Of a stretch of 64,000 bases of DNA, positions 1 through 8,099 are shown in pieces. The first letter of the stretch is position 1. Each line of letters opens with the position of its first letter. Below the pieces are notes generated by a model, which was not told where the DNA came from, made no database searches, and worked only from the letters and a program-made list of their open reading frames with translations. The position numbers and the translations under genes were made by a program. This DNA is from an uncultured Clostridia bacterium (lineage in GTDB: Bacteria; Bacillota; Clostridia; Oscillospirales; Acutalibacteraceae), in assembly GCA_946500295.1 (NCBI GenBank), contig CAMMVF010000008.1:21326-85325 (forward strand). The letters are read 5' to 3'.

Positions 1-142
1 GATGGATGATATAGTCGTTTATGTAAGCCAATATCTTTTCAAGGCGCTCTTTGCGCTCTTGACGTTCCTTTCGCGCCTTCCGGCTCACTTTTTCAGGTTT
101 GTCATCTGGATTTTTTAGTATGAAATTCTTCTTAAAAGCCAT
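1..142 (-). CDS. Hypothetical basic protein (partial, N-terminal 47 codons)
   Basis: The reading frame opens at ATG 142 and runs off the left edge. It begins MAFKKNFILKNPDDK and continues very rich in Lys, Arg and Glu, suggesting a charged helix. GAAGGGG lies about 10 bases before the start, and the start overlaps the stop of the preceding gene by 11 bp, so the two are probably translationally coupled. No family recognised; the visible part is too short to assign a function. Confidence 0.6.
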   Translation of the reverse strand, partial: MAFKKNFILKNPDDKPEKVSRKARKERQERKERLEKILAYINDYIIH

Positions 143-878
143 GATCTTCAAGCCCCTTCAACATTCCGCTTAACACCTCGCAAACGCAAGCACAGAGGAA
201 AAGAGCGTCGTTCCATTCCTCGGGCTTGCTGCGTCGTTTTGTATATACTCTCAAATGATAGCACAGCAAATTGTAGAGCGCAATCGTCCAGTCAAGCGGA
301 GTAGAAAGATAAGTACAATTACCATTTTTCACCTTATCCTTATTTTCCTCCTTCGTGATTGGGTTGACACGATATTTTATCGCTGCGGAAAAGTAGATTG
401 CAGAGGTTATCAGGTGATACAGGCTGTCTCCCTTAGTTTCAAAAATATATTTGTACCGTACCTCGGTGAATTTCTTGTATGCAGTTAATCCATTTGCAAT
501 TTTTATATGAATTGAACTCGTTTTTCCCCATAACAATTCATGAATCGGCTTATCCTTTTCTTCAAAGCTGACTGTCTCGACAAGCTCCATTAAGCCGATT
601 TTCGCCTCCTCCGGGCAAGATATTTTTTGTTTATCGCTGCCGTTTTGCTCAAAAAAATGCTCTGCGGCAATTTTTGCGGCGATCACTGTCTCTCTCATTT
701 TCTTGAATGTGTAGGGTTCTCTGTCCTCATAATATTTTGCTCTGATAGGCTCCAAAATCTCCATAAGAGCAATACGCTGAAGGACTGTGCCGAACTTCTG
801 ATGGATAAAGCTGTGTTTTTTAAGCTCAAGTTCACTTTTGCGGTTTCTCTTTTCGTATCCTTGTTTTTTTCTTAGCAT
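132..878 (-). CDS. Hypothetical ICE protein, 248 aa
   Basis: Start ATG 878 is chosen because AAGGAG sits 8 bases upstream; an in-frame extension to 971 has no ribosome site. The first 25 residues are strongly basic (KRNRKSELELKK), the rest reads as a mostly helical soluble protein without signal peptide. A more hydrophobic helix lies near residue 150 (LITSAIYFSAA). It follows the replication-type HTH gene in the same direction after a hairpin at 994-1038 and overlaps the next gene by 11 bp. Function not recognised. Confidence 0.65.
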   Translation of the reverse strand: MLRKKQGYEKRNRKSELELKKHSFIHQKFGTVLQRIALMEILEPIRAKYYEDREPYTFKKMRETVIAAKIAAEHFFEQNGSDKQKISCPEEAKIGLMELVETVSFEEKDKPIHELLWGKTSSIHIKIANGLTAYKKFTEVRYKYIFETKGDSLYHLITSAIYFSAAIKYRVNPITKEENKDKVKNGNCTYLSTPLDWTIALYNLLCYHLRVYTKRRSKPEEWNDALFLCACVCEVLSGMLKGLEDHGF

Positions 879-993
879 AGGTATTCTCCTTGTTTTTGCA
901 ATCCCGGCAGAAAAAGAAAAGCCCAAAGCCCGAGCCGGGCGTTGTAATCTTTCCCTGAGCAGGAAAGCCAAGTGTTTTTAAATTTTTACGCAA

Positions 994-1038
994 AAACCCG
1001 AGATGGCAAAACGAAGCTGTTTGTGCAATCTCGGGTTT
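994..1038 (-). terminator. Hairpin terminator after the rep-like gene
   Basis: Arms AAACCCGAGAT (994-1004) and ATCTCGGGTTT (1028-1038) pair perfectly over 11 bp with a 23-base loop. On the minus strand the stem ends in GGGTTTTT, as in a Rho-independent terminator or attenuator between the rep-like gene and the 248-aa gene. The rest of 879-1145 holds nothing I can support. Confidence 0.6.
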
Positions 1039-1145
1039 GCATATAAATATCCTAATATACTCTTAGTATTAGCAGAGAGTATAGTAGAGATATTCTGTTA
1101 TTCTTTTTCTGTAGGTTAAAGTGGGTAGTAGATAGACCTCCGATT

Positions 1146-1859
1146 TCAAGTACTACCCCACGTGTTAATAAAATATTCATATTTGCATAAATTGACCCAT
1201 TTAAAGCCTTGACTTTTAACCATAACCTCTGTATCATGTAATTGAAAGGCAGAATAATAAGTTATGGTTGCTTTATTTCTTCTTATTTTGACCGTTCGCA
1301 GGGCTCGGAGGGAATAGTGATTATCTGAATAAGCGCCCAGCTTGTTTTTTACCATCATCTTTCTAATGAGCCTTAAACTCACAAGGTCAGCTATGATTTT
1401 TATCACAGCTGACCTTGTACTTTTTAGAGCCGTTGCCATATCGTTATAGCTGTTCCACATACTATCGGTTTTGCTGGATATAGCCTTGCAGATAAAAAGA
1501 TACACACGAAGGTGCGAGGGCTTTAAAATCCTCCTTAGTACAACGTCTCTGTTGACCTTAAAATAGCCCTCTGAGGCGTTTTTATGGCTGAGATAGTAAA
1601 TTGTAACACCGAGGCGATAAATCCCCTTTACGGGGCGTTTCTGCGCTAAAATAAAGCCGCACCCGCAAAGCTTGCGGATGCAGCGTGAAACAGTTTCTTC
1701 TTTTTTGATACCCAGCTTTTCAGCAATGGTTTTCTGGCTGATTTGCACTACGTTATTTCGTGCTGCGGCACACAGAACAGCCAGTACGCCAATTTCGTTA
1801 GCCGACAAGCCGTAGTCAAATACGCTGTTCGGCAGGTAAAAGTAGTTTAGTTTGTCCAT
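1146..1859 (-). CDS. Replication initiator-like winged-helix protein, 237 aa
   Basis: Probable ICE replication/maintenance protein. The first 80 residues form a helix-turn-helix of the type found in plasmid replication proteins (SANEIGVLAVLCAA, then ISQKTIAEKLGIKKEETVSR as recognition region). A second winged-helix-like segment lies near residues 115-170 (YNDMATALKSTRSAVIKII). ATG 1859 is preceded by AAAGGAG. The first 77 codons are duplicated 1965 bp to the right (3592-3839), where the copy is truncated. Assignment as Rep is inference from domain type and ICE context; a regulatory role is also possible. Confidence 0.65.
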   Translation of the reverse strand: MDKLNYFYLPNSVFDYGLSANEIGVLAVLCAAARNNVVQISQKTIAEKLGIKKEETVSRCIRKLCGCGFILAQKRPVKGIYRLGVTIYYLSHKNASEGYFKVNRDVVLRRILKPSHLRVYLFICKAISSKTDSMWNSYNDMATALKSTRSAVIKIIADLVSLRLIRKMMVKNKLGAYSDNHYSLRALRTVKIRRNKATITYYSAFQLHDTEVMVKSQGFKWVNLCKYEYFINTWGST

Positions 1860-1874
1860 GCGTCGGCTCCTTTC
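1627..1874. repeat. Direct repeat copy 1 (rep 5' end)
   Basis: This 248-bp segment covers codons 1-77 of the rep-like gene plus its ribosome site. It recurs at 3592-3839 in the same orientation with one difference that I can see (in codon 2-3). The pair flanks a three-gene cassette, so it marks a recent duplication or insertion by recombination. Confidence 0.95.
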
Positions 1875-1887
1875 GGTTATTAATCAA

Positions 1888-1942
1888 AAGAGCAGAAGAT
1901 AAAGCAGTGTATTTCAATTGCGTAGCTTTATCTTCTACTCTT
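1888..1942. terminator. Bidirectional terminator closing the three-gene cassette
   Basis: Arms around 1888-1905 (AAGAGCAGAAGATAAAGC) and 1925-1942 pair over about 17 bp with one mismatch. A-runs and T-runs flank both sides (CTCTTTTTTTT on plus, GCTCTTTT on minus). The last codons and stop of the 189-aa gene are inside the right arm. Confidence 0.8.
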
Positions 1943-2497
1943 TTTTTTATAAGACTTTTTTCTTGTATATATAATCGGTGAAATTGGATGATCATTAAAA
2001 GGCTCTCTAAGCTCATACTTTAACGTGTACTGGTCTTCGTATCTTATTATTATGGCACGAGGTCTGTCTGCGTGTTTGATTATAAAGGTTATTTTATCTT
2101 TATTATTAAGAATCTTGTGTGGAAAATTATTTACCCTACGTTCTGATTCATTAAACCTAAGGTATGTAATAGTAGCAGTACCCTCTACACATTCAATTGT
2201 AACATAATGATTATTTGTACTATATTCAACCTTTTCTGCCTTTCTAATACTAATAATTGCTTTTTGCTCAATAGCATATTTTTCGCTGTATTCATCGTTT
2301 TCCTCAGGTATGATTTTTTGTAAGTAATAAAATACACTTTTGTCCATTGTATGATTTGCATTGTTTTTATTGTTACAGTGGGTCAAATAAACCTTAGGAC
2401 ATACAGGCAGTATTCTTTTCTTATCCCTCTCAGATAATTGAGCAAAAAAATATTGTAAAACTTTAGACCATAAGGACGAAATCAACCTATTAATCAT
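1928..2497 (-). CDS. Unknown cassette protein C, 189 aa
   Basis: Third gene of a cassette held between duplicated rep fragments. ATG 2497 overlaps the end of the upstream gene by 8 bp, so translation is coupled. An amphipathic N-terminus (LISSLWSKVLQYFFAQL) is followed by a probable beta-rich middle (VTIECVEGTATITYLRF) and a very basic tail (KKSYKKKSRR). The tail is encoded inside the terminator hairpin. No family recognised. Base composition is more AT-rich than the transfer genes, suggesting separate acquisition. Confidence 0.7.
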   Translation of the reverse strand: MINRLISSLWSKVLQYFFAQLSERDKKRILPVCPKVYLTHCNNKNNANHTMDKSVFYYLQKIIPEENDEYSEKYAIEQKAIISIRKAEKVEYSTNNHYVTIECVEGTATITYLRFNESERRVNNFPHKILNNKDKITFIIKHADRPRAIIIRYEDQYTLKYELREPFNDHPISPIIYTRKKSYKKKSRR

Positions 2498-3353
2498 AGC
2501 TGTTCCTCTTTTTTAAGTCAATTCTTCCATGAGACTTATATGGCTCACTGGTTAAGGAAAGTAAAAATGTGCTGAATCTGGATTTAGGCTGCTTTAGTAA
2601 AATACTATCGCCAAAAAGAGATTTCTTAAAAATATAATAATATAGCATATCGACAACAGATGTAATACTTTGGGTATCAATCAGACACAACACATTGATT
2701 TCTCTACATTGCAAAATTAGGTTGACACCTATAATATGGTTATCTGAAAGGATATCATCTCCACCTATATTGTCATACGGAATATAATCGTCATAAAGAG
2801 TCTCGTTTTCCATCGTGCCAAGATAATACTTCAATTCCAGTGGTTTCCATTCGTCTATAATATTATAAAGACTTCTAGGATTTAACTGGGGATTAGTAAC
2901 GAACAGTTGTCTGTCTGTGATGTCAACGTATGTCGTTCTATCTAAGTAAAATATACAATTACGCTTAAACTGACTACTAAAATTAACACTCTTATCAATT
3001 TTGTTTTTAATCGGAGTACCATTCTTAGAAAAATGAATCACTAATCCTGGATTATATTTCAAGTCGTATGCTTCATCTTCAGTAAAACCCAAAAACACTA
3101 GTATATCAGCGGTTCTTGATGGGCCCGTTCCTCCGTAACCGCAATTTAGACCTGTTAAATGTATTTGATTTCCATTCCAACCTTCAGCTACAAACGTCGT
3201 GTATTCATCAATATCATAGTCACTAAATATAAAATTCTGATAATCGAAATAGACAGATAGCTTTTTAATTGGCTCGATTTCATGATAACGCTCCTTAAAA
3301 AAGTCACGATCCATATAGCTATTTCTATAATGGTCATTGTTCTTTATTATCAT
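2490..3353 (-). CDS. Unknown cassette protein B, 287 aa
   Basis: Start ATG 3353 is chosen for the upstream GAGAGGTG at 9-base spacing; a TTG 27 bases earlier is possible. The protein is soluble, acidic and Tyr/Asp-rich. A striking glycine-rich segment, LTGLNCGYGGTGPSRTA (about residues 66-82), could be a ligand or metal-binding loop. The C-terminal part (ILQCREINVLCLIDTQS) is hydrophobic and compact. It overlaps the small membrane gene upstream and the 189-aa gene downstream, so the three act as one unit. I do not recognise the family. Confidence 0.7.
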   Translation of the reverse strand: MIIKNNDHYRNSYMDRDFFKERYHEIEPIKKLSVYFDYQNFIFSDYDIDEYTTFVAEGWNGNQIHLTGLNCGYGGTGPSRTADILVFLGFTEDEAYDLKYNPGLVIHFSKNGTPIKNKIDKSVNFSSQFKRNCIFYLDRTTYVDITDRQLFVTNPQLNPRSLYNIIDEWKPLELKYYLGTMENETLYDDYIPYDNIGGDDILSDNHIIGVNLILQCREINVLCLIDTQSITSVVDMLYYYIFKKSLFGDSILLKQPKSRFSTFLLSLTSEPYKSHGRIDLKKRNSYD

Positions 3354-3510
3354 TAGAATTTGCACCTCTCGTTTTTTCAAGCATTGCTTTTAACATGTGT
3401 ATTTTTACCTCTTGCTGAAGAAATTTTTTGTAAGCAGAGTATAACAGGTAAGATAATCCCAAAATTACTAATAATAAAATGAAAATAAAAACAAAAAATA
3501 TCCAGTACAT
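3334..3510 (-). CDS. Small single-pass membrane protein (cassette A), 58 aa
   Basis: ATG 3510 follows GAGGTG at 8-base spacing. Residues 2-27 are one membrane helix (MYWIFFVFIFILLLVILG at the start), followed by a charged cytoplasmic-type tail with a short coiled segment (QQEVKIHMLKAMLEK). The gene overlaps protein B by 20 bp. Its layout, a tiny membrane protein leading a coupled operon of two soluble proteins, resembles accessory or defence cassettes, but that is inference. Confidence 0.7.
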   Translation of the reverse strand: MYWIFFVFIFILLLVILGLSYLLYSAYKKFLQQEVKIHMLKAMLEKTRGANSNDNKEQ

Positions 3511-3524
3511 TATTTAACACCTCT

Positions 3525-3553
3525 ATTATATAATTATTGTGAAATTATTTCAA
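3525..3553 (-). promoter_or_regulatory. Sigma-A promoter candidate for the three-gene cassette
   Basis: On the minus strand TTGAAA (3548-3553) and TATAAT (3525-3530) are separated by exactly 17 bases. The -10 lies only about 15 bases before ATG 3510, so a transcript from it would be almost leaderless and lack the GAGGTG. That is odd for a good consensus. Confidence 0.5.
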
Positions 3554-3824
3554 CATTCTGTAGCATATTTTTACTTTTTACGATGAATATTTTTACGGGG
3601 CGTTTCTGCGCTAAAATAAAGCCGCACCCGCAAAGCTTGCGGATGCAGCGTGAAACAGTTTCTTCTTTTTTGATACCCAGCTTTTCAGCAATGGTTTTCT
3701 GGCTGATTTGCACTACGTTATTTCGTGCTGCGGCACACAGAACAGCCAGTACGCCAATTTCGTTAGCCGACAAGCCGTAGTCAAATACGCTGTTCGGCAG
3801 GTAAAAGTAGTTTAGTTTATCCAT
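3534..3824 (-). pseudogene. Truncated duplicate of the rep-like gene
   Basis: Codons 1-78 are identical in protein to the complete gene at 1146-1859 (through FILAQKRPVK). After that the frame enters unrelated sequence and stops after 18 more codons, losing the second winged helix. It still has its AAAGGAG ribosome site and start, so a 96-residue HTH-only protein could be made and might interfere with the full protein. Most likely it is a by-product of cassette insertion. Confidence 0.85.
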
Positions 3825-3839
3825 GCGTCGGCTCCTTTC
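3592..3839. repeat. Direct repeat copy 2 (rep 5' end)
   Basis: Second copy of the 248-bp repeat, offset 1965 bp from copy 1, same orientation. Similarity begins at TTTACGGGGCG and ends at GGCTCCTTTC, just upstream of the start codon's ribosome site. Confidence 0.95.
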
Positions 3840-3849
3840 AAGAAATTAA

Positions 3850-3990
3850 TTATCGGTGCAATCCCTGGTGAGGAGGATTCGAGATATCGGGTAATAGTTT
3901 TTTCTCCTCGTCACTAACTAGCAGACCGAGTTTATCATACATCTTCAAAAAATCATCGGCAAGCTTGTATTGGTGTGCAACAAGACTATC
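3850..3990 (-). pseudogene. Short open segment, possible gene remnant
   Basis: An open frame of 46 codons ends at TAA 3850 (..LGLLVSDEEKKLLP.. near the end) but has an in-frame TGA at 3991 and only a late ATG (3942) with no ribosome site. It reads like the C-terminus of a helical protein. It may be the tail of a gene broken when the neighbouring duplication formed. Nothing else is supported between 3840 and 4035. Confidence 0.3.
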
Positions 3991-4035
3991 TCATCTCCAT
4001 TTTACAACATTTTTATTCCAAAGTTGCAAATCAGC

Positions 4036-5019
4036 TCACCTCCTCGGCGGAGGAATAGACTTCACTTGTTGACTTTGTTCGCTTGCTAATCTAACCTTCA
4101 GGGAATCGTTCCAGTCGTTTTGCTGGTACGGCGGCAGGTGATTTACACATTTATAGCCCTTTGCAGTAAACTTTTCGGCTATGCGCCTAGCCGCTATTTG
4201 GCCGTGATTTTCGATTGCTTTATCATCGTTATTGAGACAAATATGTATTTCGGTAAACTGCGGATTGTCCTCGAGGATCTGAGACAAGCCTAAATCCGAA
4301 AGTCCATTGAGGCTCACTCTGTTTTGGTTATAGTAAGCGAATGGATTGCCCTTGAGCTTATTAACCATTGTCGCATGAGACATACACTCGATAGGAGACT
4401 CAAATACATACAGCTTAGAGCTTTGGCTTCTTAGCATTGAAAAGGTATAATGCTTGTCGCTTCCCTCAACCTCTCCTCGGAATTTTACGCTGTCAGCTGT
4501 ACCTCGCTTAACCGCTGATCTTGCTTTGCCGTCGATATCAAATCCTACGAAAACGGCGTTGTGATGCTCGTCCTCATAAAGCTGTTCTGTGCGTACCAGG
4601 TCGCTTATAATTGATGAATCAATTCCCCGTGTTTTGCACAGGTATGCAAAAAGCCGCTTGTACTGACCCTCGAATTTTTCGGGCAGTTCAAACGGCTTTT
4701 TTTCTTTCTGTTTAATTTCTGTTTTCGGCGCTTGAGCGTATGATATTCCGTTACCTATTATTTCCTGAAGCGCTTCAGGATAAGACATATTTTCGATTTT
4801 CTGTAAAAACGATATTGCGTCTCCTCCCGAAATTCCTCTGGAGTTCCAATGCCAGCCACGCTGATCAGGACTTATTATGAGGCTGTCGTGTTCTCTACAG
4901 CTAAATCCTCGTCCTTTCGGCTTGAATGTAAATCCATAACGCCTTGACAGCAGCTCCATCGTGCTTATTCTCCTAGCGTTCTCTTTTTCTTCTTCTGAAA
5001 AAGCTCTTAATTTTGCCAT
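4036..5019 (-). CDS. TOPRIM primase-like protein (DUF3991 type), 327 aa
   Basis: Likely primes ICE DNA synthesis during transfer or replication. Residues about 25-85 resemble a degenerate CHC2 zinc finger (GRGFSCREH, then GWHWNSRGISGGDAISFL). The TOPRIM domain follows, with FESPIECMS near residue 206 as the acidic motif and CLNNDD near 261 as the metal-binding motif. This is the layout of small plasmid/ICE primases. ATG 5019 is preferred over 5037 because GGAGAGGAG lies just upstream. It overlaps the small membrane gene upstream by 47 bp. Confidence 0.8.
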   Translation of the reverse strand: MAKLRAFSEEEKENARRISTMELLSRRYGFTFKPKGRGFSCREHDSLIISPDQRGWHWNSRGISGGDAISFLQKIENMSYPEALQEIIGNGISYAQAPKTEIKQKEKKPFELPEKFEGQYKRLFAYLCKTRGIDSSIISDLVRTEQLYEDEHHNAVFVGFDIDGKARSAVKRGTADSVKFRGEVEGSDKHYTFSMLRSQSSKLYVFESPIECMSHATMVNKLKGNPFAYYNQNRVSLNGLSDLGLSQILEDNPQFTEIHICLNNDDKAIENHGQIAARRIAEKFTAKGYKCVNHLPPYQQNDWNDSLKVRLASEQSQQVKSIPPPRR

Positions 5020-5347
5020 AGTAAATCTCCTCTCCATCTAACTTATTTATTTTTTGTACTTTCTTTGTATATCCGTAGCTCAGGACATAGGCTGCGATGA
5101 TATAAATCAAAACAGAGATGTCGCTAAATATCAGGCCAACAGCAGACACTATCCCGGTAATAATACAGCAGGGCAAAACATATCTCATAACCACCTTTTT
5201 GACCAGTTGCTTTTGATCTGAATAATCATTCCTCGTATCTGAAAAGATGGTCGGGATTTCCCGGTAGCTTAATTCTATATTTGTTCTGCGTTTCACAAAG
5301 TAAATCCAGCAGAAAATAAAAGAAAAAATCAGTATCATAGTTATCAC
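4973..5347 (-). CDS. Small membrane protein, 124 aa
   Basis: One membrane helix at residues 2-18 and two more around 58-100 (IITGIVSAVGLIF; VLIYIIAAYVLSYGY), with a basic tail (FFRRRKRER). The GTG start at 5347 overlaps the TGA of topB (GTGA), so it is probably coupled; ATG 5338 is the alternative. Unknown function; encoded between topoisomerase and primase in the ICE replication block. Confidence 0.6.
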   Translation of the reverse strand: MITMILIFSFIFCWIYFVKRRTNIELSYREIPTIFSDTRNDYSDQKQLVKKVVMRYVLPCCIITGIVSAVGLIFSDISVLIYIIAAYVLSYGYTKKVQKINKLDGEEIYYGKIKSFFRRRKRER

Positions 5348-7443
5348 TTCTTTGTTCTTTTTCTTGCAAACTCAAACTCTATTTTTCTAGTAGATTTATT
5401 TAATACAAGCTTTGCTGAAAATTCCTTGCCTGATTTGCCCGTGAAGCCTTTGAGTTCCCCGGTCTGTCCCTTCTCGCAGAGTGATTTTACCTGGGATTTG
5501 GTAAGCTTTTTTCCGGCTATGGTTTTCCAAATAGAAAAGCTGCACCCCGCCTTATATCCGGTGCAGCTAAAGCTTTTTTCAAGCTCTCTCATTGGCCGGC
5601 CGCAAAATGGACAGCTAAGCTCTGCTTGAGATTGTATCTGTTTGCCCGTGTAAGCGTCTTTATGTTTTAGAAACTCCTCAACAACACTATTTTGTATAGC
5701 GTTTACATCCAATCTTCCGGCTCTTATCTCCTCCTGAAGGAGCCACCATTTTGCCGTGATATCCGGTGTTTTTATATTTTGCGGCAGAAGATGATAGAAC
5801 TCTCTGCCTAGCTGAGTTGACACTATGCTTTTACCCTTTCTTTCGATAAAACCTCGTTTGAACAGCGTTTCAATGGTGCTTACTCTGGTAGCAACCGTAC
5901 CAATTCCGCCGTGTTCGCCCTTTTTCTCCTTGTCCTTCTCAATCAGGATTTTTTTGATTTCAGGATTTTGCACGTATTTCGCAATCGACGCCATATCGTC
6001 AATCAAGGTCTGATCCTGGTACGGCTTCGGAGGAGAGGTTTCCTTTTCCTTGGTCTTGACCTCAACAACCGACGTGCGCCACTGCCCGGCAGAAATAAAA
6101 ATCTTTGAAAAATCATCATTTTTCTCACCGCCAAAGAACTCCTTAAATCCCATGCTAATGAGCTTTTTGGACTTGTATTCCATCCGGCCGTCGTGACCGA
6201 GATCAATAACCGATATTGACTCCTCATATTTCAATGGCGGCAAGAACTGCATTATGTATCTCTCGCAGACTGATACATAAACATTTCTCTCCTTTTCCGA
6301 CATCTGTGAAATGTCAATATCTCTTTTCTGAGGGATTATGGCATGGTGAGCCGAAACATTTTTGTCGTTAAAGCAGGCTGAATGTATGCTTGTATCGCAG
6401 GGATAATTCATACCTATATTTTTTAAAACTATGGGGAGAACAAGCGGAGCCTGCTCGTAATGCTCCTCCTTCAGATACTGACAGTCAGTGCGGTTATACG
6501 TTATAGCTTTAAACTTCTCACGGAGGTTTTGCAAAATAGTATTGACCTCCTCGAGAGTATAGCCGTATCTTTTTGACATATCTCCGCAAAACTTAGTATG
6601 GTTGTACGGTAAAGGAGGCGAGTTCTTTGATTGCTTAATTGTTGTGCTGCAAGTACAGGATTTCAACTCAGCTGCAAGCTTTTCTGACAGTTCCTTTACC
6701 GTGGTTATATTGTCTATTCTTTCTCCATAAAGTTCCTTATTGTGTACAAATTTAAAATCCACATTTCCAAATTCTCCAACTGAGCAAGCAGCAAAAATCT
6801 CGTAGTATTTCTGCTTGATATGCTTTGCTATCGCTTCATCACGGTTTACTATCAATCCGAGCGTAGGTGTTTGTACTCTGCCGACGCTCAGCTTGCAGCT
6901 GTTTTTGATGGAAACAAGACGGCTTTCGTTAATTCCGAAGCAATAATCTGCCATCTGACGAGCATAGGCTGCGTCTCCGTCTCGCCTACAATCTTTGTTA
7001 TTCTTTAGATTTCTAAACTCTGCCCTTATATTCTCACCAATATTATCGTTGATATAGACGCGATAAACAGGCTTTGTAAATCCAAAATAGTCTATGATTT
7101 CATCAATGAGGAGCTGACCCTCGTCGTCGGGATCGCCTGCATTAATTATGCACTCGCAATCAGTTCGCTTCATCAGCTGACCGATAAGGTTAAGACGTTC
7201 CTCCTTGCTTTTGTCGGGCTTTTTCTTCCAGTTTTTGAAGGTAATAGGCAGGGTTTCCATGCGCCAAGCCTTTAGTTCAGAGTTGTATTCCTCGGGGGAG
7301 CAAAGCTCAAGCAGGTGTCCAAAGGCTGAGATTATGGTGTAATTATCATCATACATAACACCTCCTTCGTATTTTCCGTTTCTTAAAATAGCTCCGGCTA
7401 TGTCCTTGGCAAGCTCGGGCTTTTCTGCAATTACTAATTTCAT
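5344..7443 (-). CDS. topB: DNA topoisomerase III
   Basis: Type IA topoisomerase relaxing or decatenating ICE DNA during replication and transfer. Length (699 aa) fits TopB. The TOPRIM domain opens with LVIAEKPELAKDIA and carries the acidic triad in DPDDEGQ near residue 106. The catalytic tyrosine is in TYNRTD near residue 317. SVGRVQTPTLG is the conserved strand-binding motif. The C-terminus has a zinc ribbon (CPFCGRP, then CTGYKAGC) and a basic DNA-binding tail. ATG 7443 starts at MKLVIAEKP; the upstream extension is not conserved in the family. Tn1549-like ICEs usually encode such an enzyme. Confidence 0.95.
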   Translation of the reverse strand: MKLVIAEKPELAKDIAGAILRNGKYEGGVMYDDNYTIISAFGHLLELCSPEEYNSELKAWRMETLPITFKNWKKKPDKSKEERLNLIGQLMKRTDCECIINAGDPDDEGQLLIDEIIDYFGFTKPVYRVYINDNIGENIRAEFRNLKNNKDCRRDGDAAYARQMADYCFGINESRLVSIKNSCKLSVGRVQTPTLGLIVNRDEAIAKHIKQKYYEIFAACSVGEFGNVDFKFVHNKELYGERIDNITTVKELSEKLAAELKSCTCSTTIKQSKNSPPLPYNHTKFCGDMSKRYGYTLEEVNTILQNLREKFKAITYNRTDCQYLKEEHYEQAPLVLPIVLKNIGMNYPCDTSIHSACFNDKNVSAHHAIIPQKRDIDISQMSEKERNVYVSVCERYIMQFLPPLKYEESISVIDLGHDGRMEYKSKKLISMGFKEFFGGEKNDDFSKIFISAGQWRTSVVEVKTKEKETSPPKPYQDQTLIDDMASIAKYVQNPEIKKILIEKDKEKKGEHGGIGTVATRVSTIETLFKRGFIERKGKSIVSTQLGREFYHLLPQNIKTPDITAKWWLLQEEIRAGRLDVNAIQNSVVEEFLKHKDAYTGKQIQSQAELSCPFCGRPMRELEKSFSCTGYKAGCSFSIWKTIAGKKLTKSQVKSLCEKGQTGELKGFTGKSGKEFSAKLVLNKSTRKIEFEFARKRTKK

Positions 7444-7483
7444 TTTAATCTCTCGCTTTCTATTTTTTCTGAAAAAATAACAC

Positions 7484-7527
7484 TTGTAAAGCATATTGTT
7501 GACATTTGCTTTACAACGGGATATAAT
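7484..7527 (+). promoter_or_regulatory. Consensus promoter with inverted-repeat operator for the antitoxin gene
   Basis: TTGACA (7499-7504) and TATAAT (7522-7527) are 17 bases apart, a perfect sigma-A promoter. It is overlapped by a 10-bp inverted repeat, TTGTAAAGCA (7484-7493) and TGCTTTACAA (7507-7516), centred on the -35. That is the expected layout for autorepression by the RelB/DinJ antitoxin encoded just downstream (inference). The same sequence is the upstream region of topB on the other strand. Confidence 0.8.
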
Positions 7528-7552
7528 AATATCAAGAAAAGGAGTTGATATT

Positions 7553-7810
7553 ATGGCTCAAACAATGGTTAATTTCCGTATGGATGAAGATTTAAAAAAG
7601 AGCATGGAGCAGGTTTGCAAGGAAATGGGGATGAGCATGACTACCGCTTTTACAATTTTTGCAACAAAAGTAAGTCGTGAAAAGAGGATACCGTTTGAGG
7701 TGTCTGCTGATCCTTTTTACAGCTCTGACAATATGGAAAGACTTAGAAAGTCTATTGCAGATATGGAATCCGGCGTTAATGTAAGCGAACACGAGCTTAT
7801 CGGAAAATAA
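7553..7810 (+). CDS. RelB/DinJ-family antitoxin, 85 aa
   Basis: Ribbon-helix-helix antitoxin, expected to bind its own promoter and neutralise a RelE/YafQ-type RNase. MAQTMVNFRMDEDLKKSMEQ is the beta strand and first helix, and MGMSMTTAFTIFATKV the second helix, typical of DinJ. ATG 7553 follows AAGGAG. No toxin gene directly follows; the next gene is a second antitoxin with its own toxin, so this one is either an orphan or a third component. Confidence 0.85.
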   Translation: MAQTMVNFRMDEDLKKSMEQVCKEMGMSMTTAFTIFATKVSREKRIPFEVSADPFYSSDNMERLRKSIADMESGVNVSEHELIGK

Positions 7811-7877
7811 TCTTTACAAAATTAGTCTCGTGTTATACAATGTAATACGCGGTATTACAAATTAAGGAGTGAAAGTT

Positions 7878-8099
7878 ATGACTATTTCATTAAGATTAAA
7901 TGATGCTGATATGGAAATCATCAAAGCTTATGCTGAAATGAATGGAATATCTGTATCTGAGCTTTTTAGACGTTCTGTATTGGAGCGTATTGAAGATGAG
8001 TTTGACTTACAAACTTACAATAAAGCTATAGAAGAATACAAACAAAATCCCGTGTCTTACCCACTTGAGGATGTCATAAAGGAGTTGAATTTGGGTTGA
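7878..8099 (+). CDS. Ribbon-helix-helix antitoxin of a RelBE pair, 73 aa
   Basis: Begins MTISLRLNDADMEIIKAYAE, the standard RHH DNA-binding start, followed by the toxin-binding arm (YPLEDVIKELNLG). AAGGAGTG lies 7 bases before ATG 7878. Its TGA overlaps the TTG start of the toxin, giving coupled synthesis. The 67-base gap from the previous antitoxin shows no clear promoter, so both probably use the upstream promoter. Confidence 0.85.
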   Translation: MTISLRLNDADMEIIKAYAEMNGISVSELFRRSVLERIEDEFDLQTYNKAIEEYKQNPVSYPLEDVIKELNLG

